From: Culex pipiens pallens
Lineage: Eukaryota; Arthropoda; Insecta; Diptera; Culicidae
DNA length: 64,000 nucleotides
Direction: 5' to 3'
Assembly (NCBI RefSeq): GCF_016801865.2
Contig: NC_068938.1
Span: forward strand, 93,644,221 to 93,708,220
Below the pieces are notes generated by a model, which worked only from the letters and a program-made list of their open reading frames with translations, was not told where the DNA came from and did no database searches. How positions within the stretch are numbered: the stretch's first letter is position 1; the number at the start of each line of letters is the position of its first letter. A program made the translations under genes and the position numbers. This document shows positions 32,925-43,649 of this stretch, one piece after another.

Positions 32925-34092
32925 CCTTCTAGTTTCCTTCTAGAACACTTTGGTGAGGATGTTGTATCCCATCAGCGTTCGCCCTCCCCAAAATGTTTAC
33001 CCTCCCCATACAAATGACATCGGCCGAATCTCCCGCATGCGGGGAGAAAACGCCATTTATATATCGAACCCCAAGCAACAAAAATCTTACCAGACAAGCA
33101 CCGAAAATAATGATCAACTTCAATATTTCACTCAAAATTCATCCAGAAGGTTTTAGATACCCTTGTATTTTAGTTTTTTTATGACCTTTTAAATTTTCTT
33201 TTAACGTTTCAAGTTATTTATTATTTTTCCTTCCTTGTTTCCTGAAAATCTGAAAACCGTAATCGTATTATTTGGGCACCTACCTCACCTCCATACTCGG
33301 AGTAATCCCTCTATTTTTTTCCCTTTTTTTTAATTTTTTACACATGCTTGAAAAGTGGTCGTCTTAATGCTTATTTTTAATTATATTTAATTAATCTTTC
33401 TACTATTTCACCATCATCTGTATATTTGTTTAACAAATTATTCTTGACACATATCAATTTTGCTGAAAACCTAAAGATTTTGTTAACCCAAAAAGATGCC
33501 CCTTTACCCTTTTAGAATTACGACAGAGTAAACTCCAGATTTATTTGTAGTTCTTCAATTTATCGTGTTGTAATATGACACCCCACCCCACATACCAAGC
33601 CGGGACCGTGGTGTAGAGGTAAGCGTGGTTGCCTCTCACCCAGTCGGCCTGGGTTCGATCCCAGACGGTCCCGGTGGCATTTTTCGAGACGAGATTTGCC
33701 TGAACACGCCTTCCGTCGGACGGGGAAGTAAATGTTGGCCCCGGTCTTACCTCATTCCTGATATCCCAATTATTTTATTAGTGTGTGTAGTTCGAGTTAT
33801 GGTTTGATTGTTGTCTTTTTATGTCCATCGTTCGTATAATCTCATGTTTATTTTATTTTATTTTTTTTTCTTATCACTTGAATAACCCTTTCTTCAAATC
33901 CAGGTGCTGAAAATATTATATTCATAACTAAAAAAGAAACATTAATACATTCACACACAAATTAGCCAAGATCAATGTACAGTATCCTAAGCTGGCGCTC
34001 GTATTTACCCTTTCCGAATTGGTAAAGGGCAGTCTCAAGCCCTCCGACCATCCCACTTTTCGATGGGTTCGGGGTCCCAGCCATGCGGAGGG
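32925..34092 (-). mobile_element. 1.17 kb retroposon with 23 bp TSD, containing a tRNA-like head
   Basis: An exact 23 bp direct repeat, ATGACTAAGTATTGA plus eight T, flanks the insert at 32902-32924 and 34093-34115. On the minus strand the insert ends in a short tandem of CTAGAAGGAAA-like units next to an A-run, typical of a LINE/SINE 3' end. No reverse transcriptase frame is visible. A tRNA-like sequence on the + strand lies inside it at 33602-33674, so it may be composite. Confidence 0.75.
33602..33880 (+). mobile_element. tRNA-derived SINE-like sequence
   Basis: The first about 75 bases look like a tRNA: arms GGGACCG and CGGTCCC pair perfectly over 7 bp, an A-box-like TGGTGTAGAGGTAAGCG follows, and a B-box GGTTCGATCCC is present. 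The anticodon region CTCTCAC resembles Glu but its stem pairs poorly. A non-tRNA body and an AT-rich tail follow. I read it as a SINE rather than a functional tRNA gene. Confidence 0.6.
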
Positions 34093-35207
34093 ATGACTAA
34101 GTATTGATTTTTTTTGAGCACTTTTGTTCTATTCGATACAAACTAAGAATTCATTGCAAGAGACACACTTGTTCTAACTGCAATCTACCATAACAGTTCT
34201 ATGGTTTGTGTCCTGGATATCTTGCATTTCTAAAAAGGTCGTATGACATGAGGGAAATAAAATAAACTAGCTCAAAGTTTTTACAAAATCATTTTCTTCT
34301 GTTTGTAAGCGTAGAACTATTCGGTTTTCGTCATAGTTGGTATTATTGAAGCTATTTCATGGATTATCATACTTATATTTATGAATCCTCACACTTCACT
34401 AAGTTTTTCTTAATAAAATTCATGTTTTAACGGTAGTTGCTCTCAAAAACTGCAATTTTCACAATTAATTTAATGATAAACAAGTCTATTAAAAAAGTTT
34501 TGTTGAGAAAAATGTTCCTTAACTAGCAACAATTCAAAGTAACTACGCAAAAAACATTGAAACAAGCAATAACTACTATTTTTACAATAAAATGACTCTG
34601 CGCACTTTTGTACCAAGTGCCACGTTGGAAGTATACACGACTCTGCCATCGAAGAAGCATTTTAGCTCAACTGTAAAATTTGCCCTGTGCACGTTTGTGC
34701 TGACTCGTACAAATCACTGTTCAAGACACACTTGTGCTTATTGCAAGCATGATTTTTTTTCGTAATTTCTCTGCCAAATTTTGTTTTGCATTTCAAGAGT
34801 TTTTATATTTTACCATGTCTTTAAGTTATGTCAGGAGCATACTTTAAAATTATTAGGACAATTGTTTGTCGAATAGTTCCCCAGAAACAGTAATTCAAAG
34901 TTAAAAAGTCGATTTTCTCGTAACTACCAAAATGTCAGTTGGTATAAGAGAGCACACAAGCATCGAAATGTGGGATCAAGTCTCCCCACTCTCCCTTTTT
35001 AGTTTGTATGAGAATTCTGTGCACACTTGTGACATTTTTCGCTTTCAAGGCATACTTGTAACACATGCTTTTTTGATTTTTGAGTACAATGTTTACTGTA
35101 TCTTTTCACTGGTGTAACCAAATTAGTTGAAACTCGGAGCGTTTGTTTAGCGATAACTAGTATTCGAACCGATTGCTTCAAGAAGGTAAACTTCATAATT
35201 AATAGGG

Positions 35208-37257
35208 GAGCAATTCTCTACCAAAACCGGAAATGGATTTTATTTGTATTTTTTGATTTGGCTCAAACTTTGTGGGGGCCTTCCCTATGGCCAAATATGC
35301 TATTTTGTGTCATTGGTTCACCCATACAAGTCTCCATACAATTTTGGCAGTTGTCCATACAAAAATGGTATGTAAATATTCAAACAGCTGTAACTTTTGA
35401 GTGAATTTTCTGATCAATTTGGTGTCTTCGGCAAAGTTGTAGGTATTGTTGAGGACTTTTGAGAAACAAATAGCTACACGGAAAAATTTGCGGTTTTTTC
35501 TATCAACTTTTTTTTCACTTAAACTCGATTTCTCAAAATACGTATTTTTTGATTTTCGAGATTTTTTGATATGTTTTAGGGGACAAAAATCCGCAACTTT
35601 TGAGCCATAGAGAAACATGGTCAAAAAATCTTCCGCCGAGTTATGAATTTTTGAAAAAATAGTGATTTTTGGAAAAAAATCGAAGTTTCATGCAAAAACA
35701 AGTTTGACATTATTTTTTAATGCAAAATTGAATTTGCAATTGAAAAGTACTTACAGATTTTTTGATAAAGGGCTCCGTTTTCAAGATATAGCCACCGAAA
35801 GTTTGATTTTAGCGAAATATTTGCAGTATTTCAATTTTTAAAAATAGTGACCATTTCTGAAAATATTTTTTTTGAAAAGTTCAGAAAATTTGCTACAAAA
35901 TTGTCTAAGAGACATTGAAGATTGGACCTAGGGTTGCTGAGATAGAGCCGGTTTAAGAAAAAGAAACACGAAAATTGAAGTTTTAAAAATCTCACCAAAA
36001 CAACCCACAATTTTCTAATGACGATATCTCAGCAACTAATGGTCCGATTTTCAATGTTAATGCATGAAACATTCGTAAAATTTTCCGATCTTTTCGAAAA
36101 AAATATTTTGAAATTTTTTAAATCAAGACTAACATTTTAAAAGGGCCAAACATTGAATATTACGCCCATTTAAAATGCTAGTCTTGATTTAAAAAATTTC
36201 AAAATATTTTTTTCGAAAAGATCGAAAAATTTCACGAATGTTTCATGCATTATTATTGAAAATCGGACCATCGTCATTAGAAAATGGTGTGTTTTTTTGG
36301 TGAGATTTTGAAAACTTCAATTTTCATGTTTCTTTTTCTTAAAGCGGCTCTATCTCAGCAACCCGAGGTCCAATCTTCAATGTCTCTTAAGCAATGTTAT
36401 AGCAAATTTTCTGATCTTTTCAAAAAAAAATATTTTTAGAAATGGTCACTCATGGTCACTATTTTTAAAAATTGAAAAACTGCAAATATTTCGCTAAAAA
36501 CAAACTTTCGGTGGCTATATCTTGAAAACGGAGCCCTTTATCAAAAAATCTGTAAAGGGACCTTCCATAAAGCACGTGGGTATGGCGATTGTCCACGATC
36601 CATACATTTTTTTTTGTGTGGACAATTGTCCACGGGGGGGGGGGTGCGGGGGTGGTAACGGATTCCCAAAAAAGTGTCCACGTGGTTTATGGATGGTCCC
36701 AAAGTACTTTTTGATTGCAAATTCAATTTTGCGTTAAAAAATATTGTCAAACTTGTTTTTGCATGAAACTTCGTTTTTTTTCCAAAAATCACTATTTTTT
36801 CAAAAAATCATAACTCGGCGGCTGATTTTTTGACCATGTTTCTCTATGGCTCAAAAGTTGCGGATTTTTGTCCCCTGAAACATATCAAAAAATCTCGAAA
36901 ATAAAAAAATACGTATTTTGGGAAATTGAGTTTTAGTAAAAAAAAAGTTGATAAAAAAATTTGCAAATTTTTTTTCCGTGTACGTTTTTGTTTTTCAAAA
37001 TTCCTCAACAATACCTACAACTTTGCCGAAGACACCAAATTGATTAGAAAATTCACTCAAAAGTTACACCTGTTTGAAAATTTACATACCATTTTTTAAG
37101 GACAGCTGCCAAAATTGTATGGAGACTTGTATGGGTGAACTAATGACGCAAAATAGCTTATTTGGTCATAGGGAAGGCCCCCACAAAGTTTGAGCTAAAT
37201 CAAAAAATACAAAAAATAAAAATGGTCGAAATCGGCCGATTTCGTAGAGAGTTGCTC
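35208..37257. mobile_element. 2.05 kb foldback element, GAGCARTTCTC superfamily, copy 2
   Basis: The ends GAGCAATTCTCTAC and GTAGAGAGTTGCTC are inverted repeats flanked by AGGG at 35204-35207 and 37258-37261, a 4 bp TSD. The arms share GGGGGCCTTCCCTATGG, GGCAAAGTTGTAGGTAT and ACCATGTTTCTCTATGG. The termini match the 8456 and 57555 elements, but the arm sequence is a different subfamily. The right arm contains a 144 bp MITE at 36557. Confidence 0.85.
36557..36700. mobile_element. 144 bp palindromic MITE with poly-G core
   Basis: The ends GGGACCTTCCATAAAGCACG and GTGGTTTATGGATGGTCCC are inverted repeats. Empty sites are readable in the opposite arm (35740-35760) and in the half-copy at 44875, where TCGGTAAAGTACTTTT is uninterrupted. 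The flanking AAA on both sides suggests a 3 bp TSD. A degraded relative lies near 48480-48520. Confidence 0.8.
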
Positions 37258-37261
37258 AGGG

Positions 37262-38220
37262 GGATACACTAAATGTTTACATTTGTTTGAAGGACCTAAT
37301 TAAAACAGAGGTTCAATATTTCTTTGACTTATTTATAGGAAATTTTCTGAACTTAAGAAAAAGAAAAATAATGAAAATGGACACTCATGAACACTATTTT
37401 TAGAAACAAAAAAAACTGTTCAAACATTTAGTGACTATAACTCGAAAATGATGCACTTTATCAAAATTTCGATTGCTTTATTCGATTTTACATTGAATAA
37501 AAACTACATTTTTACATGTAACTATGATCGTTTTGTGTTTGTGAAAGAGAATTCAAATTATTTGAAACAAATCTTCCAAAACACTTTCATTTTTCGATAT
37601 GCCGATTACACACGGATTTCTTGATTACAGGTTTCATCGCCGTTAACTGATTTACAAAACGCCTTTTGCAGTAATAGCCCACAATTAATGCAAAATATGT
37701 GGATATTTGAGAGGGATAATCGCTTTGCAGCAACCCCAAAACGGCAAAGTAACATTCTCATGATGAGTTTGCTGAAAATGCACAAATCTGTTTGACTGGT
37801 GAGTTGCAACATTAAATTTAAATTTCATACAAGCGGGTTTTGCCCTAGAGTTCCAATTGAAGATTTTTTTGTTCTTCTATAAAATAAAATATTTCGTTAA
37901 AAAATTAAGTTATTTCAAGTTTGAAGTTGTAAATAAAACCATCCAATTCGAGATTTTGAACAACATGTTAAGCAAAACAATGTTAATGGACCAAATTGAG
38001 TTTGTTACTGACTTTTTATTACATGTAAATCTTCTCATTTATTGAATTAAAAATAAGATCTAAAACGAAAAACATTAAAAAAAACCTGGTAATTTAAAAA
38101 CATTAAAAAAATTATGTTATCATAGCTATTCAAGTAAGCAAGCTCTGGAACCCTCCAGAAAAAAAATCTTGCTGCAATAATTGCTCTGGCAAAGTGCTTT
38201 CAAACTTGCTTAATCACAAC
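37262..38220. other. AT-rich spacer upstream of P450 locus A
   Basis: No gene or clear repeat boundary is recognised. Short open frames carry no known domain. Confidence 0.4.
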
Positions 38221-38360
38221 CTCGTGGAAAACAGACCGAAAATATGATGAGCAACTTTCAAAAACTCCTGCACGCGCCCCTTACGAAAACTGACCAGCGC
38301 AACGTGTTTGTCGGTAGAGCGCACGCAGAACAAAACCAGAATCCCGAGATTCGCGGACCT

Positions 38361-38394
38361 TCAGTTTTGCGAAACATTTCCAGTGAGCAGGATC
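38361..38394 (+). promoter_or_regulatory. Candidate Inr and DPE of P450 locus A
   Basis: TCAGTT at 38361 fits the arthropod initiator TCAGT, 71 bp before the ATG. Counting its A as +1, GGATC at +28 to +32 matches the DPE consensus RGWYV exactly. The surrounding ACCTTCAGTT word is shared with locus B. Confidence 0.5.
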
Positions 38395-38431
38395 ATCGGA
38401 GGAACTTCAGGATCAGAATTTGTGAATCGCA

Positions 38432-39286
38432 ATGGGTTTGCTACTTTTAACTGCGGTCATTTCGGTGCTTAGTGGAGTGCTGTACTGGATTCACCGGAAG
38501 CAGTACAAGTTCGCGGAAAAGTGGCCAACGGTTGAGCCGGTGTTTCCGTTGGTCGGGAACACATTGAAGGTGGTCGGAAAGAACGATGTTGAACGGTTCG
38601 AGATAGTTAAGCGCGCGTTTGAGGCATGCGATCGGATTACCAAGGCTTGGGCAGGACCGAAGCTGTTTCTGCTGACCACCCATCCGGATCTGATTCAGCA
38701 GTTGCTGAACAGTCCGGATTGTCTGGAGAAGCCGTTTCTGTACAAGTTTGCTGGATTCGGGAAGGGTCTCTTCACGGCCAAGTGTGCGTCGAATAACTCC
38801 AAATACGAACCATGTTGATGAACTCAAGATCATCCCATCCGCAGATCACTTCTGGAAGGGACTCCGCAAGCGACTCAACGGGACCTTCAACCAGCAGGTC
38901 GTGAACGGATTCGTGCCGCTGTTTGTCAAGTGTGCCGAGAAGATGGTGGCCGGGTTGGACAAGTACGTAGACGGGGCTACGGTCAACGTGCACAAGTACA
39001 CCGAGATTGTATTTTTGGAAATGGCCTGCTCGACCACCCTCGGCGGGGACATCTTTGAACGGCCCGGAAAGCACGAGTTTGCCGTGGGCCTTGATCTGTG
39101 GGTTGAGCCATGGTGTTGGCACTGTTGGATTGAGTGAGTGATGTAAATTTCGTTTGCAGAGCCTTCAAGGGAGCTTCGAAGCGCATGATAAGCCCGTATT
39201 TGTACCCGGATGTAGTGTACCGGCTGACAAGCTATTGCACTGAGCTGAAGAACGCAAGAAAAGTCGTAGTTGATTTTTTCCTAAAG
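38432..39286 (+). CDS. Cytochrome P450 locus A, N-terminal half only (CYP4-clan, CYP325-like)
   Basis: The three exons are 38432-38783, 38845-39097 and 39160-39286, about 244 residues. Introns are 61 and 62 bp with donors GTGCGT and GTGGGT and acceptors CCGCAG and TTGCAG; a donor GTAGGT follows exon 3. The N-terminus is an ER anchor (about residues 2-18, hydrophobic, then WIHRKQY). WAGPKLFLLTTHPDLIQQLL and KYHFWKGLRKRLN are the helix B and helix C regions of a P450. The I-helix, ExxR and haem-cysteine exons were not found anywhere before locus B, so this copy alone cannot bind haem. The frame and splice sites are intact, which argues against an old pseudogene. Either it is a recent truncated tandem duplicate of locus B or a set of alternative 5' exons for it. 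About 300 bp across the exon 1/2 junction, intron included, is almost identical to locus B. Confidence 0.75.
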
Positions 39287-40024
39287 GTAGGTTCGGTTCA
39301 TGACAATATTAGATAAGAATGACTTTGCTACAAAAAATCAATTCCCCAGAATTTAGTGGATGTGGATTTGAAATTTTTGAAAGTGTAAGATTTTGAAGAA
39401 TTCGTTTTTTTTTATGTACAGTCAGACACGATTATCCTTAAAGTTTCGATTATCCGAAGGTTTGTACGGGACTTCGGATAATCGAATAAATCTGATCTGA
39501 ATTTTTTTTATCTTCGACCTCATTTATGACAAATTTGAAGGGTTGATTGCCTTAAAAAAATAATTCATTAGGAGTAGTTTAAATTATTAATAATAATAAG
39601 ACAGCGCAGTTTCTTCGAGATTCAAATAACCGAAGTGAAATTTTCCCGAGGCTATCGGATAATCAAGTATGGTGTTTATTTTAGAAAGAAATTGTTTTTA
39701 CAAAAGAACATCAAATATTGTTAATCTTTGGTTTCCCCCAACTTCACGTCTTTTTTATCTAAAGACCTAAAGTTAAGCTAAGACGTCCCACGAAGAAAAG
39801 AACGATGCTGTTGGTTCGATGTCCATAATGGAAAAGAAGAGTGATTCGTGATCTCTTTCGTAATATAAAAGGTTAAAGTCCTTGGTGTAAAAGGAGAGCG
39901 GGAAACCCAAATGCAGTCTGGTCCAAGGGAACCAACTTTTTTTTTCGAAAGATCTCGGACCAGCTCTCTAAACCACGGGAGTCAGAAGTTAAACAAGCTG
40001 ATGAAATTTAAGAATATGAGGGTG
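39287..40024. other. Sequence after exon 3 of locus A, with a pogo-like MITE fragment
   Basis: From 39419 to about 39670 there is a diverged element with CAGTCAGACACGATTATCC at its left end and CTATCGGATAATCAAG near its right end, flanked by TA on the left. This is the pattern of pogo/Tigger MITEs. No P450 exon 4-6 is found here. Confidence 0.5.
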
Positions 40025-40026
40025 TA

Positions 40027-41847
40027 CAGTCATCCCACATATTCGGAATGGTTTACAGTTCAGACGATGGTTGAAAAATCATAGAAAATCGATAGTCGAA
40101 CATAATGTTTTGCTTTTTCCTTCATGTGGAAACTTTTCTTGAGATCTATCGATTGATGTATAGATCGGCTGTATTTTTTTACGTTTGGTATCATTTTTTA
40201 AAGAAAAACATTGTGACCCATGAAAACCACAAATTCGGAACACTTTTTTCTTACGGATGTAAACAAACCTTGGTTTTCTCCAGGAATACAGATTTTTAAC
40301 AAAATAATGACTTCACACACTGAAATCAATGGAACTCATGCTTAGTGATGTTTTATACATGGGTGGTGGTTGATTTATTTCAGGCAGCTTTAAAGTTTTA
40401 TACATGGTCTGATGACTTTTTTGTGGAAATATCAGTTAAATTCTACTTTTACTAATGAAATAGCAAACGAATGTCCAAATAAAGGTCCTGAAAATAGTAG
40501 GGTTGACGGAAAAGCTGCATTTGGAATGCTATTAACAAATTAACTCGAAAGTGTTCCGAATTTGTGGGTGTTCCGAACAGTGCTGTTAAACGTTTAAATT
40601 AACGACGTTTAACTTAACGGAATCGTTAAAAGTTAACCTAAACGTGAACGCGAACGGAGCCTACGTTGATCTTAACGAGAACGTGAACGGAGCACGTTAA
40701 TTAACGTCGTTAATTAACGTCGTTAATCAACGCGTTAATCCTTCTGAGGCCCCGGTTTTGAGGGCCTGTAAATCCCAAACGGTAACATCTAGCGGGTTAC
40801 TTCCAGTTGCATTTTACGGGCATTAACAGTGACTATGAGTTCCCGGTGAGGTTATTTGTCCAAAGTTACCACCGGTTCCGGCAACCCGGAACATCCGTCA
40901 AGCATGTTTTTTAAGGCTTTTGTCATTCAATCGTCAAATGTCGACCTGAACAATTCAGCTGGCTACTTGGCCTACTTGGATGCAGTGCAATGGGACTCCA
41001 ACTGCGTACCATCTTGTAGCCTACAAACTGCAAGCGCACTGGAGTTTAAAGGCTGGTCAACCGGAACCAACACAAAAGTGTAAGTGTATATTTCCTGAAT
41101 AAAATAAAAAAATCTACATATTGAATCATAAGGCATCGACATGCATCTAAGTGGACATAATTTTCAATTTCATGAAGTTTGATATGTCGCATGAAAGGAC
41201 TTTTCCTATACTCACTACACTTCCTCCAGTCTCCGGTAACCGGTTCCGGAGTGGTCCGATCGGGTCAAAGGACACCGGCATGATAATAGCTGATTAATGA
41301 GTTTCATTTCACTAAATTTGATAAGCAACATGTCGATTTTTGAATATCACAATCATCGGAACCATTTACGTGGTACCATGGAATCGGTTCCGGAGTGGCC
41401 ACAGATGCCCTGAACTGACCCAAGGTAGTCAGTGTACCTATGTACTACAAACAACGTTTCATAACATAAGCTCAAATGTCGATTGAATGACAAAAGCCTT
41501 AAAAAACATGCTTGACGGATGTTCCGGGTAGCCGGAACCGGTGGTAACTTTGGACAAATAACCTCACCGAGAACTCATAGTCACTGTTAATGCCCGTAAA
41601 ATGCAACTGGAAGTAACCCGCTAGATGTTACCGTTTGGGAGATACAGGCCCTCAAAGTCGGGGCCTCAGAAGGATTAACGCGTTGATTAACGACGTTAAT
41701 TAACGACGTTAATTAACGTGCTCCGTTCACGTTCTCGTTAAGATCAACGTAGGCTCCGTTCGCGTTCTCGTTAATTTTAACGATTAACGGACGCGTTAAC
41801 GTTAATTAACGTTTAACAGCACTGGTTCCGAATATGTGGGATGACTG
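40027..41847. mobile_element. TA-flanked MITE (CAGTCATCCC termini), copy 2, split by hAT element
   Basis: The ends CAGTCATCCCACATATTCGG and CCGAATATGTGGGATGACTG are perfect inverted repeats flanked by TA at 40025-40026 and 41848-41849. It contains the complete 1247 bp hAT-type foldback at 40578-41824. Without that insertion it is 566 bp (one TSD copy counted). Confidence 0.85.
40578..41824. mobile_element. hAT-type 1.25 kb foldback, CAGTGCTGTTAAACG termini
   Basis: The ends CAGTGCTGTTAAACG and CGTTTAACAGCACTG are perfect inverted repeats. An exact 8 bp TSD GTTCCGAA lies at 40570-40577 and 41825-41832. CAGTG ends with an 8 bp TSD are diagnostic of hAT transposition. The arms are long near-identical inverted copies and contain repeated GTTAATTAACGTC and ACGTTGATCTTAACGAGAAC words. 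There is no transposase frame. Confidence 0.9.
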
Positions 41848-42099
41848 TAATTAGTGTTACAAAAATTATAAATCATATCCAGATTCTTAAGCGAAGATGG
41901 CGTTACGAATGGCGAACGCCCGAAATGTCAAAATCGCGCAGTGGTACCAACATTACAAAAAAAGTTTACCATGGCATGACAGCCACACTAACACACTACT
42001 TTGCTACACATAAAGATATTTTTACAAAGTCATGAATAAAATCAATCATTCATGAACGATTTGAATTTTTAAAAGATTGATTAAACTTGTTCAACCCTC

Positions 42100-42795
42100 T
42101 AACGCCGATTGTTACACCAAAGCTTTACTAATTGTTTCAATTCAAATTGCAATTTCTCGAAAACTGTTAGGGATGTTTACTGCCTCCAATTTGAATTCCG
42201 TCCAATTTGGTGAATTCTGTAAACGAAATGGCAACGAAAACCGAAAGAATCGATTATGCTTAAGGGGTTACATACTTGTAGAAAATCACAAAATTTCATA
42301 TTACAGAAAATTTATTGAATCCACTAAAAAGGTGATTTTCAATCACTCCTCAAAGTTTCATGAAGATATTACATGATTAAACTGAGTTAGAGACGATTTT
42401 ATGCTCAACGTTTTGCCGTGCGCAAAGCGGACTGTCAAACTTTCTGAGCGTTTATCTCGAAACACCGAGTTGATTTACGGGTGCCACGATATCTCGAGAT
42501 GGGATGGACCAATTTGGCTGAAATTCAGGGTAAAGACTCTCAAGACATATCCCATGTGCATGACGAAGCCCGATTTTAAAATTTTGTTTTTTTTTTTTTA
42601 ATTCAAAAATCAAAAATTGACGATTTTTGAAATGAAAAACACAAAAATATTTTAATCTTTTTTTAAAATAAACTTTTCAAAAATCGGCCTTCGTCATGCA
42701 CACAGGACCGGTTTAACGAGTCTTCACCAAAATTTTGAGCCGATTTGGTCAAGGCAGTGTTGAGATATCGTGGCACCCGATTTTTTTTTTTGAAA
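42100..42795 (-). repeat. Dispersed partly palindromic repeat, copy 2
   Basis: It carries the reverse complement of the 23850-24370 blocks: GAAAATCACAAAATTTCATA, GCGCAAAGCGGACTGTCAAA, GAGATGGGATGGACCAATTT and CTTCGTCATGCACACAGG. No gene is visible. Confidence 0.75.
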
Positions 42796-43640
42796 CTGCT
42801 ATGTAAAATATGTTGATTCGGTTGAAATCCAAAATTCATAAAAGTGACTTACAGTTGAGCATAAACCCAACCAATTATACTTTTCTGTAATGATTTATAA
42901 ACTCAATGGGCCCAGAAACATTTCTCAAAAAAGAATTCATCAAAATTATGATCTGAATATCAAAAACATTGCGGTTTTTGGGAAAGGGGTGTGCAATTTT
43001 ATCAGAAAATCTTCCAAATTTCCAATAAAACCTTTATAACTTTATTCCCTTATTTTCAATCACTTTGCGTGCTTCAGGAAAAATGTTCCTTGCATCATTT
43101 CCCATAAGAATTGATATGAGCTAAAAATATAACATTGAACCCATTTGAAGGCATGTCAAATTTCCAAAGGAAAACGAAGGTAATGTGCTCTCTATTAGAA
43201 AATTTTAAAATTAAGCTGCAAGTTTTCGTTTGCGCAACATGAACTGAAATCGTTTTTTAATTAAAAAATAGTCTGGACCAATTGATTTTACGTCCTATTT
43301 TCATCATAATGAGTCCTTGTTCGTCTTTGTACAGCTTGTGGTACCAGAGATATCGCAGTTTAAAAGTTAAGGTTTTCAACATATTTTTTGGCGAAAATGG
43401 CGAAACTTTGGGGTTGTGTCATTTAAATACACTTTTTTTATGCAACAGCTTATTGAAAAAATAATGACAAATTGAGTTATTAACTGTTGATTTTCTTGGG
43501 AAAGCATACAAAACAAAAAAATCAACTTAAAAATTATAATTTTTTATGAAGGCAATATTTTGAAGACCACATTGTATGGCCAAAATAACCATGTTTAACC
43601 ATGTTTATGATGATTTTTTTTCTGAATATTTGATATTTGA
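42796..43640. other. AT-rich stretch without recognised content
   Basis: I see no exon, inverted repeat or known family member here. Confidence 0.35.
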
Positions 43641-43649
43641 TTTGAAAAT

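Larger units (their letters stand above)
29990..34990. mobile_element. Giant foldback with satellite core (about 5 kb)
   Basis: The left arm (about 30210-31010) and right arm (32270-32900, continued at 34116-34990) are inverted copies. Shared blocks are TCGATGCCTCTGTGCTCT against AGAGAGCACACAAGCATCGA, ACTAACTGACATTTT against AAAATGTCAGTTGGT, and several roughly 120 bp units with GGACGACCCCTGCAG against CTGCAGGGGTCGTCC. The core (31010-32235) is a 17 bp satellite. The right arm is interrupted at 32925 by a retroposon with a 23 bp TSD. The outer ends are approximate. Confidence 0.65.

Noticed and set aside
33602..33674. Functional tRNA gene
   Set aside because: The acceptor arms pair well, but the anticodon stem and T-loop are irregular and it is followed by a SINE-like body inside a retroposon.
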